Source: Pseudomonas sp. B21-056
Lineage (GTDB): Bacteria > Pseudomonadota > Gammaproteobacteria > Pseudomonadales > Pseudomonadaceae
Length of the DNA: 64,000 nt
Direction: 5' to 3'
Assembly: GCF_026016325.1 (NCBI RefSeq)
Contig: NZ_CP087203.1
Location: 4,340,001-4,404,000 of the forward strand
This document shows, piece after piece, positions 9,100-17,533 of this stretch (within the stretch, counting starts at the first letter, position 1; every line of letters begins with the position of its first letter). Under the pieces are notes generated by a model, which did not search any database, had not been told where the DNA came from, and saw only the letters and a program-made list of their open reading frames with translations. Position numbers and translations under genes: made by a program.

Positions 9100-10400
9100 G
9101 CCGCGCGCATTACCTCAAACACCTGGTGCTGAGCATGGGCACGCGCCTGGCGATGATCGGCCTGCGCCTGCTGCGCAACGTGTTGCTGGCACGCATCCTG
9201 GGGCCCAGCGAACGCGGGTTGTTTGCTTTGCTCAGCACCTTGCCGGACCTGATCAGCGCCGCCACCAGTGGCGGCCTGAATTCCGCCGTGGGCTATCAGG
9301 CGGCGCAGCAGCGTTCGATGGGGCTGCTGCTCAGCCAGGTGCTGGTGTTCGGTTGCCTGTTGGCCGGGTTGTTGACCCTGTTGGTGGTGGTGCTGGCACG
9401 CGAGTTCGGCGCTGATCTGGACATCACCACGCAGTTGGGTTTGCTGGCCTGGCTGCTGTTGCTCGCCGTGCCGTTGACCGTGCTCAAGAGCGGCCTGCTG
9501 ACGCTGCACAATGCCTCAGGCGGCGTGGGCGGCTTCAATGCCTTGCGCCTGATGGAATCCCTGGCGCCGCTGTTACTGTTCTTGGCCTTGTTCTGGATGT
9601 GGAAAGACGCGGCCCTGGAAGCGGCGTTGATCAGTTGGTTGACGGGCCTGAGCCTGGTGGTACTGGCCGGTTGGGTCTGGTTGCGGCGGGATCACGACGT
9701 GTCACTGCAATGGAACCGCGCCAGCCAGGGCGAGCTGCTGCGCTACGGTGCCCGCAGCCATCCGGACCTGCTGTTCCAGCAAGTGATACTGCGTTCGGAC
9801 TACCTGTTCATCGGCGCCCTGCTGGGCAGCGCCGCCCTGGGTCACTACGCCATGGCCAGCGCCGCCGCCGAGCTGCTGTTGATCGTGCCGGAAGCCGTTA
9901 CCACACCGCTGATGAAGCGCCTGCTGCAACAGGACAGCGATATGCAGCGCCTGACGCCCCTGGCCCTGCGCCTGACCGCCACGGTGATGCTCGGCGCTTG
10001 CCTGGGCATGGCACTGATCGGCGAATGGCTGATCGTGACCCTGTTCGGCGTTGCCTACCAACCGGCTTATCCTGCCTTGCTGGCGCTGCTGCCGGGGCTG
10101 TTCGGGTTGTGCTACGCGAGCATCCTGCGCCTGGACCTGCTGGGCAAGAACCGGCCCGGCACGGTATCGCTGTTGATGGGCGCGGGCGCGTTGTTGAACC
10201 TGGCGCTGAACCTGCTGCTGATCCCACGCTATGGCATCGTCGGGGCTGCCGCCGCGTCTTCTATCGCTTACCTGGGCGTGACCCTGGCGTTGCTGGCGAT
10301 GTATTGCCGCCTCAGCGGCGTGGCACTGTGGCAAACACTGATCATCCTGCCCAGCGACCTGCTGCCCATGCGGCAGATGCTGATGGGGAAATCGGCATGA
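9096..10400 (+). CDS. Wzx-type oligosaccharide flippase (MATE/MVF superfamily)
   Basis: 434 residues with about twelve hydrophobic segments and the family's N-terminal pattern (SMGTRLAMIGLRLLRNVLLARILGPSERGLFALL). The start at 9096 overlaps the deacetylase stop as ATGA. The likely role is moving the undecaprenyl-linked repeat unit to the periplasmic face for Wzy. An upstream in-phase extension from 9009 lies within the preceding gene and is rejected. Confidence 0.88.
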   Translation: MSRAHYLKHLVLSMGTRLAMIGLRLLRNVLLARILGPSERGLFALLSTLPDLISAATSGGLNSAVGYQAAQQRSMGLLLSQVLVFGCLLAGLLTLLVVVLAREFGADLDITTQLGLLAWLLLLAVPLTVLKSGLLTLHNASGGVGGFNALRLMESLAPLLLFLALFWMWKDAALEAALISWLTGLSLVVLAGWVWLRRDHDVSLQWNRASQGELLRYGARSHPDLLFQQVILRSDYLFIGALLGSAALGHYAMASAAAELLLIVPEAVTTPLMKRLLQQDSDMQRLTPLALRLTATVMLGACLGMALIGEWLIVTLFGVAYQPAYPALLALLPGLFGLCYASILRLDLLGKNRPGTVSLLMGAGALLNLALNLLLIPRYGIVGAAAASSIAYLGVTLALLAMYCRLSGVALWQTLIILPSDLLPMRQMLMGKSA

Positions 10401-12445
10401 GCTTCGTCGCCCCTATCGCGAGCAGGCTCGCTCCCACAGGGTTCAGCGAGATCCCTGTGGGAGCGAGCCTGCTCGCGATGGGGTCGGCGCGGTACTGGAT
10501 AATGAGCGCATGCCTGTGGGCCCTGGTACTTCCAGCCCATGGCGCCTCCATGTCCTGGACCGGCATCCGCGACGGCAGCCTGTACCTGCAGACCGACCGG
10601 CCGGACCGGGTGACCGTGCGCTGGGTGCCGGCCTGGCAGGCCAACGCCAATTCGGAATACCTCTACCTGCTCAACGGCCAGGGGCGCCTGGTGGGGAAGC
10701 GCTTGATCAAGAAGGCCCAGGAACGTGGCGAGCAACAATGGCCATTGCTGCCGGGGGCCGCCAGCTATCGCCTGGAAATTCCCGGCTACAGTTTCCGCCG
10801 CTACACCGTCGAACACGACGCCCATACCCGGGCGCTGTTCGCCCCGGCCAAGGTGCATTTCAATGCCGAAGCCCACGACGGCGATGAGTTGTATTTCAAG
10901 GTCGCCCCCGGCGAACAGGCCGTGCTGGCGGGTAAGTTCCACGGCGGCGTGCGCAGCCTGCAAGCCCGGCGCGTTGCCGATGGCAAACAGGTGCAGTTGA
11001 ACCTCAAGCCGTATCCGGCCTATGGGCAGTTCGATCAAGTCGCCCTGCCCGTCGCCAATGTCGAGCAAACCTGGCGCCTGCAATTGCAGGGCAACGGCAA
11101 GGCGGCATTCTGGCTGGATGGCACGGCGAACCTGTTCGCCCAGGCCCCGGAGCATCTGCAACCGCTGCACCAGGACCCGGGGCAGGTGCACCTGAAACTC
11201 TATGGCGATGTCCTGGGAACAACCCCGAAACTGGGGGTCTACCTGCCCTATGTCATGCCCCCGCCATCGGCCTACCCGGTGATCGAAGCCATCAAGCCCC
11301 AGGCCGCCAGCTTTTACAGCCTGGTCGACATCACCGCAGACAGGCCGGACTATGAAAATCAGTTTCGGCGCCTGTACCAGGACCGCTTCGGCATCACCCG
11401 GGACATCACCCTGCTGGCCGGTAGCGCACGCAAGGCCGATCTGCGGGCCGATCGGGTCAGCAACAGCGGCTTGCAAGCCTGGCTCATGGCGACTCGCGCC
11501 CTCGGCGGCAAAGGCATTCATTACCTGGGTTTCGCCGATGAGCCGAACCTCAACTACGCCGATTTCGCCAGCTACCAGCAAGTGTTCGAGAGCATGGCCA
11601 ATCAGGTCCGCGCCCTACCCGCCAACGCACGGGCAGGTGTGCGCATTGCCATTCCCGCCAGCTCACGGTTCACCAACGGCCCCCTGGCCGACAACGCGGC
11701 CGACAAACGCGGAATCGATTGGGCGCGACGCCTGCTGGCCAGGTACGACGACCAGATCGACGCCTTGGCCTGGCATGAATGGATGATTCGCGACCTGCTC
11801 GCCACCCGTATGTACCGCCACAGCGTGCGTCAGGCCGCCCGCCTGGTGGGCCTGGATAACAACGGACGACCACGCAAGGCCCTGCTGCTGGACCAGACCA
11901 ACATGTCCAGCGGCTCGAGCCTGAGCCCCTACGACCAGGAAACCCACTACGCCGCCCTGTGGTGGACGTCCGTGGTCATCAACGCCTCGGCCGACGGCTG
12001 GCTGGACATGCTCAACTGGTTCATGCTCGCTGACGAACCTGAGTACCCCAAAGGCATGGTGCGGGTGCTGGACAGCCAGCGCTTCGAACTCAAACCGGTG
12101 GGTCTGGCCCAGCAGTTCATCCAACAGCATTGGCTCAACCAGGTGCTACGCCTGGATAACGACGCCTTCGAAGTCGACGTGCTGGCCATGGCCACCGACA
12201 CGAGGCGCAGCCTGCTGGGCGTGAACAAAAGCACGCGCCCGCAACAGGTCAGCCTGGACGGCGCGTCCTGCCCCCAGCCGCAAGCGGAGCTGATGTATTT
12301 CGGCCCCGACAATCAAAGCCGTAGCGCCCCGTTCAACTGCGAGGCCGGGCAGATCCGTTTTCTCCTGCCAGGAGAAACCGTGTTTGCCCTGGGCTGGACC
12401 GCCCTCTCTTTCCCCCCACCCGCCACCCGTCAGGAGGCACCATGA
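10397..12445 (+). CDS. Secreted glycoside-hydrolase-like protein of the polysaccharide operon; REP element embedded in its 5' end
   Basis: Up to 682 residues. Around residue 382 the sequence GFADEPNLNY resembles the acid/base region of clan GH-A (beta/alpha)8 glycosidases, and LAWHEWMIRDL and LNWFMLADEP downstream could hold the second acid; this is inference. The N-terminus is odd. The ATG at 10397 overlaps the flippase stop and has a GGGGA ribosome site, but the next 28 codons are a REP pair read in frame. In-frame ATGs at 10478 and 10502 would give the signal peptide ending ACLWALVLPAHGA. A periplasmic hydrolase trimming or releasing polymer is the likeliest role. Confidence 0.7.
   Translation: MSFVAPIASRLAPTGFSEIPVGASLLAMGSARYWIMSACLWALVLPAHGASMSWTGIRDGSLYLQTDRPDRVTVRWVPAWQANANSEYLYLLNGQGRLVGKRLIKKAQERGEQQWPLLPGAASYRLEIPGYSFRRYTVEHDAHTRALFAPAKVHFNAEAHDGDELYFKVAPGEQAVLAGKFHGGVRSLQARRVADGKQVQLNLKPYPAYGQFDQVALPVANVEQTWRLQLQGNGKAAFWLDGTANLFAQAPEHLQPLHQDPGQVHLKLYGDVLGTTPKLGVYLPYVMPPPSAYPVIEAIKPQAASFYSLVDITADRPDYENQFRRLYQDRFGITRDITLLAGSARKADLRADRVSNSGLQAWLMATRALGGKGIHYLGFADEPNLNYADFASYQQVFESMANQVRALPANARAGVRIAIPASSRFTNGPLADNAADKRGIDWARRLLARYDDQIDALAWHEWMIRDLLATRMYRHSVRQAARLVGLDNNGRPRKALLLDQTNMSSGSSLSPYDQETHYAALWWTSVVINASADGWLDMLNWFMLADEPEYPKGMVRVLDSQRFELKPVGLAQQFIQQHWLNQVLRLDNDAFEVDVLAMATDTRRSLLGVNKSTRPQQVSLDGASCPQPQAELMYFGPDNQSRSAPFNCEAGQIRFLLPGETVFALGWTALSFPPPATRQEAP
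10415..10479. repeat. REP pair (BIME) inside a coding frame
   Basis: Two inverted copies of a REP palindrome, ATCGCGAGCAGGCTCGCTCC at 10415 and its reverse complement ending at 10479, separated by about a dozen bases. The same unit occurs at 17411, 23719 and 61520. This copy lies between the flippase and glycosidase genes and stays open in the glycosidase frame. Confidence 0.92.
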
Positions 12446-13131
12446 GCATTCTGCAAGCATTACGTGATGGCATTCAGAAAAAAGGCCTGAGCTCCGTCCT
12501 CAAACTGCTGTTCAGGCGCTACGTGTTTTTCCACACCCGACTGGTGTGGCTGGAGCACGATGTGCGGACCCCACTCCCCCCGCATAACCTCAAGCCCTAT
12601 CCACCGATGCGCCTGGAGTTCATCACGGTCAGCAATGCCGATGCTTTTGCCCGGCACTTCGGCGACCGCGTCGAAACCATGCGCGAGCTGGCGGCCGAAG
12701 GCTACACAGGCTTGATGTACCTGGATGCTCAGGGCGATACCGTGGGTTTCGCCTGGGCCAGTACACGGGACTATTTCGACCGCCATTTCTATCGCTGCAA
12801 TTTTCCCATCAAGCCTGGCGAGTATTTTCAGTTCGGTGGCGAGGCGATCCGTGAATACTGGGGTTCCAGTATCTCGGCGGACATGCAGTTGCAAGTGTGG
12901 AAAGTCATGGCAGACCACGGTTGCAACACCATGGTCGATGTCTGCGATTTGCAAAACATCCAGGCAATCAAGATGCACCTGCGCATGGGCTTCCAGGAGC
13001 GCGGCAAGATCACCCATGTGTATCGCCTGTTCGGTCGCTGGCGGTTTTTCCGCGACACGCTCTACCGCGGCTCGGCACTGAACGCCTTTCGTAAACCGGC
13101 CCCGCCGCTTGCATCGACTGCCCCAGTCTGA
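12442..13131 (+). CDS. GNAT-like acyltransferase, first tandem copy
   Basis: 229 residues, start overlapping the previous stop by four bases after an AGGAGG site. Conserved blocks FGDRVETMRELAAEG, TGLMYLD, RDYFDRHF and GCNTMVDVCDLQNIQAIKMHLRMGF resemble the acetyl-CoA N-acyltransferase fold, with the last block like the helix following strand 5. Its neighbour at 13209-13898 is the same length and aligns without gaps over its whole length at well above half identity, so the pair arose by duplication. Location implies acylation of a sugar intermediate; donor and acceptor unknown. Confidence 0.72.
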   Translation: MSILQALRDGIQKKGLSSVLKLLFRRYVFFHTRLVWLEHDVRTPLPPHNLKPYPPMRLEFITVSNADAFARHFGDRVETMRELAAEGYTGLMYLDAQGDTVGFAWASTRDYFDRHFYRCNFPIKPGEYFQFGGEAIREYWGSSISADMQLQVWKVMADHGCNTMVDVCDLQNIQAIKMHLRMGFQERGKITHVYRLFGRWRFFRDTLYRGSALNAFRKPAPPLASTAPV

Positions 13132-13146
13132 TGTCCATGGCGATCC

Positions 13147-13174
13147 CCCCATCGCGAGCAAACCCGCGATGGGG
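13147..13174 (+). terminator. Intercistronic hairpin between the two GNAT copies
   Basis: Ten-base perfect arms CCCCATCGCG (13147-13156) and CGCGATGGGG (13165-13174) around an eight-base loop, followed by TCTTTC. The left arm reads like half of the REP element. It may attenuate transcription or stabilise upstream mRNA; the weak T run argues against a strong terminator. Confidence 0.6.
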
Positions 13175-13208
13175 TCTTTCCCCAACCCGCCCCGTGCCAG
13201 GAGGTACC

Positions 13209-13898
13209 ATGAACGTTCTGCAAAAATTGCGTGATCGCATTCGGACAAGAGGTTTGCGCGCCGTTCTGAATCAGCTGTGCAGGCACTACGTGTATTTCCA
13301 CGAACAACTGGTATGGATGGAACGTGATCTGGTCAGTCCGATACGGCCCAACAACCTCAGGCCCTATACGCCGTTGCGCCGGGAAATCATTACCACCCGT
13401 AATGCCGATGCCTTCGCCACGTACTTTGGCGACCGCGTCGAGACCATGCGCGAACTGGCTGCCGAAGGCCACACCGGGCTCATGTACCTGGACGACAAGG
13501 GCGACGCCGTCGCTTTCATCTGGGGCAGTAAACGGGACTATTTCGACCGCCATTTCTTTCGCTGCTGGTTCCCGGTCAAACCGGGTGAGTTCTTCGAGTT
13601 CGGCGGTGAGCTGTACCGCACTTACTGGGGGACCCAGCTATCGGTGGATTTCCAGCTGGATCTGTGGAAAGCCATGGCCGAGCAGGGTTGCAACAAAGTG
13701 GTCGACGTCTTCGAGCTGAGCAACATTCCAGCCGTCAAGCTACATTTGCGAATGGACTATCAGGAGCGCGGCCAGATTACCCATATGTATTGCTTGTTCA
13801 GCCGCTGGCGGTTCTTCCGTGACACGTTTTACACCGGCTCGCTCCTGGACTCTTTTCGTAAACCGGCCAAGCCGGTTCCATCTACTGCGGCGGCCTGA
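13209..13898 (+). CDS. GNAT-like acyltransferase, second tandem copy
   Basis: 229 residues, from the ATG after an AGGAGGT site. It shares FGDRVETMRELAAEG, TGLMYLD, RDYFDRHFFRC and RWRFFRDT with the copy upstream and differs mostly at the ends and in the middle third (for example WFPVKPGEFFEFGG against NFPIKPGEYFQFGG). Retention of two full-length, diverged copies suggests two acceptor positions or donors. An in-phase extension upstream to 13131 runs through the hairpin and is unlikely. Confidence 0.72.
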   Translation: MNVLQKLRDRIRTRGLRAVLNQLCRHYVYFHEQLVWMERDLVSPIRPNNLRPYTPLRREIITTRNADAFATYFGDRVETMRELAAEGHTGLMYLDDKGDAVAFIWGSKRDYFDRHFFRCWFPVKPGEFFEFGGELYRTYWGTQLSVDFQLDLWKAMAEQGCNKVVDVFELSNIPAVKLHLRMDYQERGQITHMYCLFSRWRFFRDTFYTGSLLDSFRKPAKPVPSTAAA

Positions 13899-13903
13899 CG
13901 TCC

Positions 13904-15061
13904 ATGACCATCCGGTTCCAATGGTGCCACTCCCTGGGCGCGGCGGACTTTCCTGTATCAGCTTATGAACAGCTGCGAAGCCAGGTGGCCGATGCAACCC
14001 CTTTCAACACCCTGGCCTGGCTGCAGGCGGCGGAATTCGCCCTGTTGCCGGATCAGCAGTTGCATGTGTTACTGGGCTGGCAGGACCAGGACTTGTCTCT
14101 ATGCCTGCCCCTGGTTTCGGGACGTGAGCGTATCGGCGGACTGCGGTTCCGGGTGTTGCATCACTTGGGTTATCCCTTGGCCGACCGCATCGGCCTGCTG
14201 GCGCGCCTGGACGCCGAAGGCATGGGCCAGGCGCTGATGCAGATTCGTCAGCAACTGCCCCACGCGATGTTGCAACTCAATGAAGTGGTGGAACCGGTCG
14301 GCGAGCAAAGCGTCCTTAGCGCCTGGATGGCGCTGAGCTCCACCGGAGAGCGGCGGCTCAGTTGCCGGGTTCCGGTGCACTTGATCAGCGACAGTGATCA
14401 TCAGGAAATTTCCGGTGATCCACGCTACAAGCTGCGCCGGGCGCGCAAGCGGATCGCTGCGTGCGGTGCGCGTATCCAGCGGGAAACGCCGGATGCCATT
14501 GGCATGGGGCCGCTGCTGCGGACCCTCGCCGAAGTCGAGGCGCTCAGTTGGAAAGGCGAAGAAGGTGTCGGCATCTTCTCCGACCCCATGCGCCGACAGT
14601 GGATGAACCACGCCTTCACAGCCCTCGCCGCCGAAGGCCTGGTGCGGGTGGTGATGCTGGAACTGGATGGGCACTGCATCAGCTATCGCCTCGGGCTGCT
14701 GGAGCAGGGGCGCTTGTACGACTACAACCTGGCATTCCTGCCGGAGCATGCCGACCTGGGCAGTGGCCGGGTACTGCTCGAAGAGTGGATTCGCTGGGGG
14801 CTGGATGACAACTGGCACTGGATCGATGCGTCGCGGGTCAGCCTGGAAAATTCCAGCCATCAATTGCATGAGCGCATGACCGGACAACTGGAACACTGGC
14901 GCTGGAGTTTCTATTCATGGCAACCCGATGGCCTGGTTCTGGGCCTGGCGCTACGACTATGGAAGAGTCTCAAGCCGTGGCTCGGCAAGCGCCCGCGCCA
15001 ACAAAACACAACGACTGTTTCTTCACCCAATCCCAAAAGCAAGGAGAGCGATCATGCCTAG
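13904..15061 (+). CDS. CelD/BcsL-type GNAT acetyltransferase
   Basis: 385 residues. The central DPRYKLRRARKRIAACG and the C-terminal VRVVMLELDGHCISYRLGLL, YDYNLAFLPEHADLGSGRVLLEEWI pattern match the acetyltransferase domain described from cellulose and other exopolysaccharide clusters (Acetyltransf_6 type). The gene starts five bases after the previous stop. It is the third acyltransferase-like gene of the operon, making polymer or intermediate acylation likely. No membrane segment is seen, so it is cytoplasmic. Confidence 0.8.
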   Translation: MTIRFQWCHSLGAADFPVSAYEQLRSQVADATPFNTLAWLQAAEFALLPDQQLHVLLGWQDQDLSLCLPLVSGRERIGGLRFRVLHHLGYPLADRIGLLARLDAEGMGQALMQIRQQLPHAMLQLNEVVEPVGEQSVLSAWMALSSTGERRLSCRVPVHLISDSDHQEISGDPRYKLRRARKRIAACGARIQRETPDAIGMGPLLRTLAEVEALSWKGEEGVGIFSDPMRRQWMNHAFTALAAEGLVRVVMLELDGHCISYRLGLLEQGRLYDYNLAFLPEHADLGSGRVLLEEWIRWGLDDNWHWIDASRVSLENSSHQLHERMTGQLEHWRWSFYSWQPDGLVLGLALRLWKSLKPWLGKRPRQQNTTTVSSPNPKSKESDHA

Positions 15062-15848
15062 CGAGGTCATAATCAACGCCGACGACTTCGGACTCAGTTG
15101 CAGCGACAACGCAATCATTCAATCGGCCTTCAAGGCAGGGGTCATCAGCTCCGCCACCCTGATGGTCAATACCCCGGGTTTCGAACAAGCCTGCAAGATG
15201 ACCCGACACCCCATGCTCCGCGGGCGTATTGGCTTGCACTTCAATATGACTCATGGCTTGCCGCTGAGCCCGTCGATTGCATCACGCCCCGCATTTTGCG
15301 ACACAGACGGTGTATTCGACCTGAACCTGTCGCGTTATGCCCTGCGCCTGGGCGCGAAGGACCTGGCCGCGGTGCAGGAGGAACTCCAAGCCCAGTGGCA
15401 ACGTTGCCTGGACTACGGCGTGCGGCCCAGCCACCTCGATTCCCACCAGCATGTGCACAATATCTGGCCCATCGGCGAAGTCGTGGCCCGTTTCGCCGCC
15501 CGGCAAGGCGTGCCCGTACGCCTGGCACGCAACCTGGGGGCGAACCTGAACCTGCCCAAGCGCATTTTCAAGACCCTGCTCAACCGGCGCCTGCGCAACC
15601 TCAGCGGCGCCACGGCCGACTACGTCTGCACGCCGGCCGACCTGCAACACGCCGCACCACCGGACCATGGCACTCTCGAAGTGATCGTGCATCCGCTGCA
15701 CCTCGAAGGGGACTTTGGCGACGACAGCCTGAAAGCCGGGCATTCATTGACCGAGGTGTTGCGCAAGCGCTTGGAAGGGGTGCCCAAGGTGCCTTATGGC
15801 GGGGCGAGACGGCGGTTGGTGTGGACTGAGTTTGAGGATGCGCATTGA
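15054..15848 (+). CDS. ChbG/HpnK (YdjC-like) carbohydrate deacetylase
   Basis: 264 residues; the start at 15054 follows AAGGAGAG and overlaps the previous gene by eight bases. Family motifs are IINADDFGLS (metal-binding Asp pair) near the N-terminus and HLDSHQHVH in the middle, with a C-terminal EVIVHPLH. ChbG-type enzymes deacetylate N-acetylhexosamine-containing substrates; HpnK acts in hopanoid synthesis. Here it closes the operon and probably acts on an intermediate or on released oligosaccharide. It is unrelated in sequence to the CE4 enzyme at 8095-9099. Confidence 0.83.
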   Translation: MPSEVIINADDFGLSCSDNAIIQSAFKAGVISSATLMVNTPGFEQACKMTRHPMLRGRIGLHFNMTHGLPLSPSIASRPAFCDTDGVFDLNLSRYALRLGAKDLAAVQEELQAQWQRCLDYGVRPSHLDSHQHVHNIWPIGEVVARFAARQGVPVRLARNLGANLNLPKRIFKTLLNRRLRNLSGATADYVCTPADLQHAAPPDHGTLEVIVHPLHLEGDFGDDSLKAGHSLTEVLRKRLEGVPKVPYGGARRRLVWTEFEDAH

Positions 15849-15924
15849 TTGAAGAGAATGCTCAATCGGGATGAGGCAGTTACATCGTGACAAGCAAATG
15901 CTGTGATACTGCATTGCCCGAATA

Positions 15925-15940
15925 GTATCCACCTGGATAC
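15925..15940. promoter_or_regulatory. Palindromic candidate operator of the antitoxin unit
   Basis: GTATCCA-CC-TGGATAC, seven-base perfect arms with a two-base centre, ten bases ahead of the decayed toxin start. Its place suits autoregulation by the downstream HTH antitoxin. This is inference from position and symmetry. Confidence 0.55.
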
Positions 15941-15949
15941 ATTCGCCGA

Positions 15950-16038
15950 ATGAACTATCTTATCCAGCAGACTTCAACGTTTCTCGAATGGAAGATATCA
16001 GGCGAGCAAAAAAAATGGCAAAGGAGGTACAGGTATGA
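15950..16038 (+). pseudogene. RelE/HigB-type toxin gene reduced to its two ends
   Basis: From ATG 15950 the sequence encodes MNYLIQQTSTFLEW, a typical start of small RelE/HigB-like toxins of the HI1419 type. Directly after, in another frame, it encodes EDIRRAKKMAKEVQV and a TGA at 16036-16038 that overlaps the antitoxin ATG, a typical toxin C-terminus. About 70 central codons are missing and the join is out of frame. The gene cannot make an active toxin. Confidence 0.8.
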
Positions 16039-16337
16039 GCCAGACACTGATTGCATTTGATCTGGCAACGTTGCTGGACAGTGACGAAGCCATCAGCGAA
16101 TACCTTTCTCAGGTATTGGCCGACGGTGATAATGAAGAGTTTCTCAGAGCAATAGGCTACGTTGCCAAGGCCAGAGGCATGGCCCAGATTGCCAGGGACT
16201 CCGGCATGGGTCGCGAAAGTCTTTACAAGGCATTCGCACCTGGAGCGAAGCCTCGTTTCGATACCGTACTCAAAGTGGTTCACGCCTTGGGCATCGACTT
16301 ATGCGCGCGACCAAGTGGCCTGTGTAGCCAGTCATAA
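16035..16337 (+). CDS. HTH antitoxin of a HigBA/HI1419-HI1420-type module (orphaned)
   Basis: 100 residues. It resembles the addiction-module antidote family: FDLATLLDSDEAISEYLSQVL at the N-terminus, then KARGMAQIARDSGMGRESLYKAF (helix-turn-helix) and PRFDTVLKVVHALGIDL. It has an AAAGGAGG site within the toxin remnant. Since its toxin partner at 15950-16038 is internally deleted, it is an orphan that may still repress from the palindrome at 15925 or neutralise a related toxin elsewhere. Confidence 0.85.
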   Translation: MSQTLIAFDLATLLDSDEAISEYLSQVLADGDNEEFLRAIGYVAKARGMAQIARDSGMGRESLYKAFAPGAKPRFDTVLKVVHALGIDLCARPSGLCSQS

Positions 16338-16417
16338 ACTGGAACCCTCCAAAATCCCTCCATCTTGCAAGCGAATCTGCTAAAACGCATCTTCTGTCCT
16401 GAGTATGAGTCGCGTCG

Positions 16418-17359
16418 ATGTCTTCATCTTTACTCCCACGCCGTCGGCGCCGCTGGCTCGCCTATTTGTGCATGGCTGCAATGGTGGTCGGGTTGCCGGT
16501 GGGCTGCGCTGTGTTGCAGCACAAGGAGCGGCAGTTGGTGTTTCGCATCGAGCCGGGAACGGCGAGCTGGTTCAGCGGCCTTCCGAGCAGCGTGCAGGAG
16601 TTTGACCTCAAGCCCAAAAGCTTCAAGGCCGGGGAAAATATCCACGGATGGTGGTGGCCGGCCGAACGCAAGAACGCACCGGCGATCCTGTATTTGCACG
16701 GAGTGCGCTGGAATCTGACTGGCCAGTTGTTTCGTATCCAGCAGTTGCGGGCCCTGGGCTTTTCGGTGCTGGCGATCGATTACCGTGGCTTTGGCAAGAG
16801 CCATGGCGACCTGCCGTCCGAGGCCAGCGTCTACGAAGATGCGCGGATTGCCTGGGAGCGGCTTGAAGTGTTGCAACCGGACCCGGCCCTGCGGCTGATC
16901 TACGGTCATTCCCTGGGCGGCGCCGTCGCGGTGGACCTCGCTGCCGAACTCGGCCAGAAGGCCGCCAAAGACGGCGGCGTCGTCCCGGCTCGCGGCCTGA
17001 TCATCGAATCCACTTTCACGTCACTGGGCGATGTGGCGACCGCCATGGCGAACACCTCCCTGCCCGTGCGCTGGCTGCTGTCGCAGAAATTCGACTCCAT
17101 CGACAAAATCCCCGAGATCAACATGCCACTGCTGGTGGTGCATGGCGCGGCGGACAACTACGTTGCGCCGCGTTTCAGCGAGCAACTGTTCAAGGCGGCC
17201 CATGAGCCGAAACACCTGCTGCTGGTGCCTGGAGGAACGCACAACAACAGCATGAGTCTGGCCGGCAAAAACTACCGGCAGGCGCTGGATACACTGATGC
17301 AAGCCCGGCCCTCTCCCATGGCTGGGGCTCCCCAGGCAAGCAAGGTCAAGGCTGGCTGA
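16418..17359 (+). CDS. Alpha/beta hydrolase, probable lipoprotein
   Basis: 313 residues. An Arg-rich start and hydrophobic stretch (LAYLCMAAMVVGLPVGC) suggest export, with VGC a possible lipobox. The catalytic serine lies in GHSLGG, the acid is likely in HGAADNYV and the histidine in GGTHNNS; HGVRWN supplies an oxyanion-type segment. It belongs to the BEM46/YfhR-like serine hydrolases of unknown substrate. It is monocistronic, followed by one REP and the shared terminator at 17492. Confidence 0.82.
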   Translation: MSSSLLPRRRRRWLAYLCMAAMVVGLPVGCAVLQHKERQLVFRIEPGTASWFSGLPSSVQEFDLKPKSFKAGENIHGWWWPAERKNAPAILYLHGVRWNLTGQLFRIQQLRALGFSVLAIDYRGFGKSHGDLPSEASVYEDARIAWERLEVLQPDPALRLIYGHSLGGAVAVDLAAELGQKAAKDGGVVPARGLIIESTFTSLGDVATAMANTSLPVRWLLSQKFDSIDKIPEINMPLLVVHGAADNYVAPRFSEQLFKAAHEPKHLLLVPGGTHNNSMSLAGKNYRQALDTLMQARPSPMAGAPQASKVKAG

Positions 17360-17410
17360 TTCACATGATGGTGGTGGATCAGTAAGCGTCGATGTTGGAT
17401 GGGCCGGCGT

Positions 17411-17438
17411 CATCGCGAGCAGGCTCGCTCCCACAGGG
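17411..17438. repeat. Single REP element
   Basis: One copy of the CATCGCGAGCAGGCTCGCTC palindrome between two convergent genes, the only unpaired full copy of this family in the window. Confidence 0.88.
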
Positions 17439-17491
17439 TTCGGTGGGGTGTCTGGGTGGTTTGGGCGCTTCCGTTCTTTCCCGGGTTCAAG

Positions 17492-17521
17492 AAAAACGGC
17501 ACCTTTCGGTGCCGTTTTTTT
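17492..17521. terminator. Bidirectional intrinsic terminator
   Basis: Hairpin ACGGCACC-TTTC-GGTGCCGT flanked by A5 on the left and T7 on the right, so it can work for both the hydrolase (plus) and the ABC transporter operon (minus). Confidence 0.9.
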
Positions 17522-17533
17522 ATTGCAGGGTGC

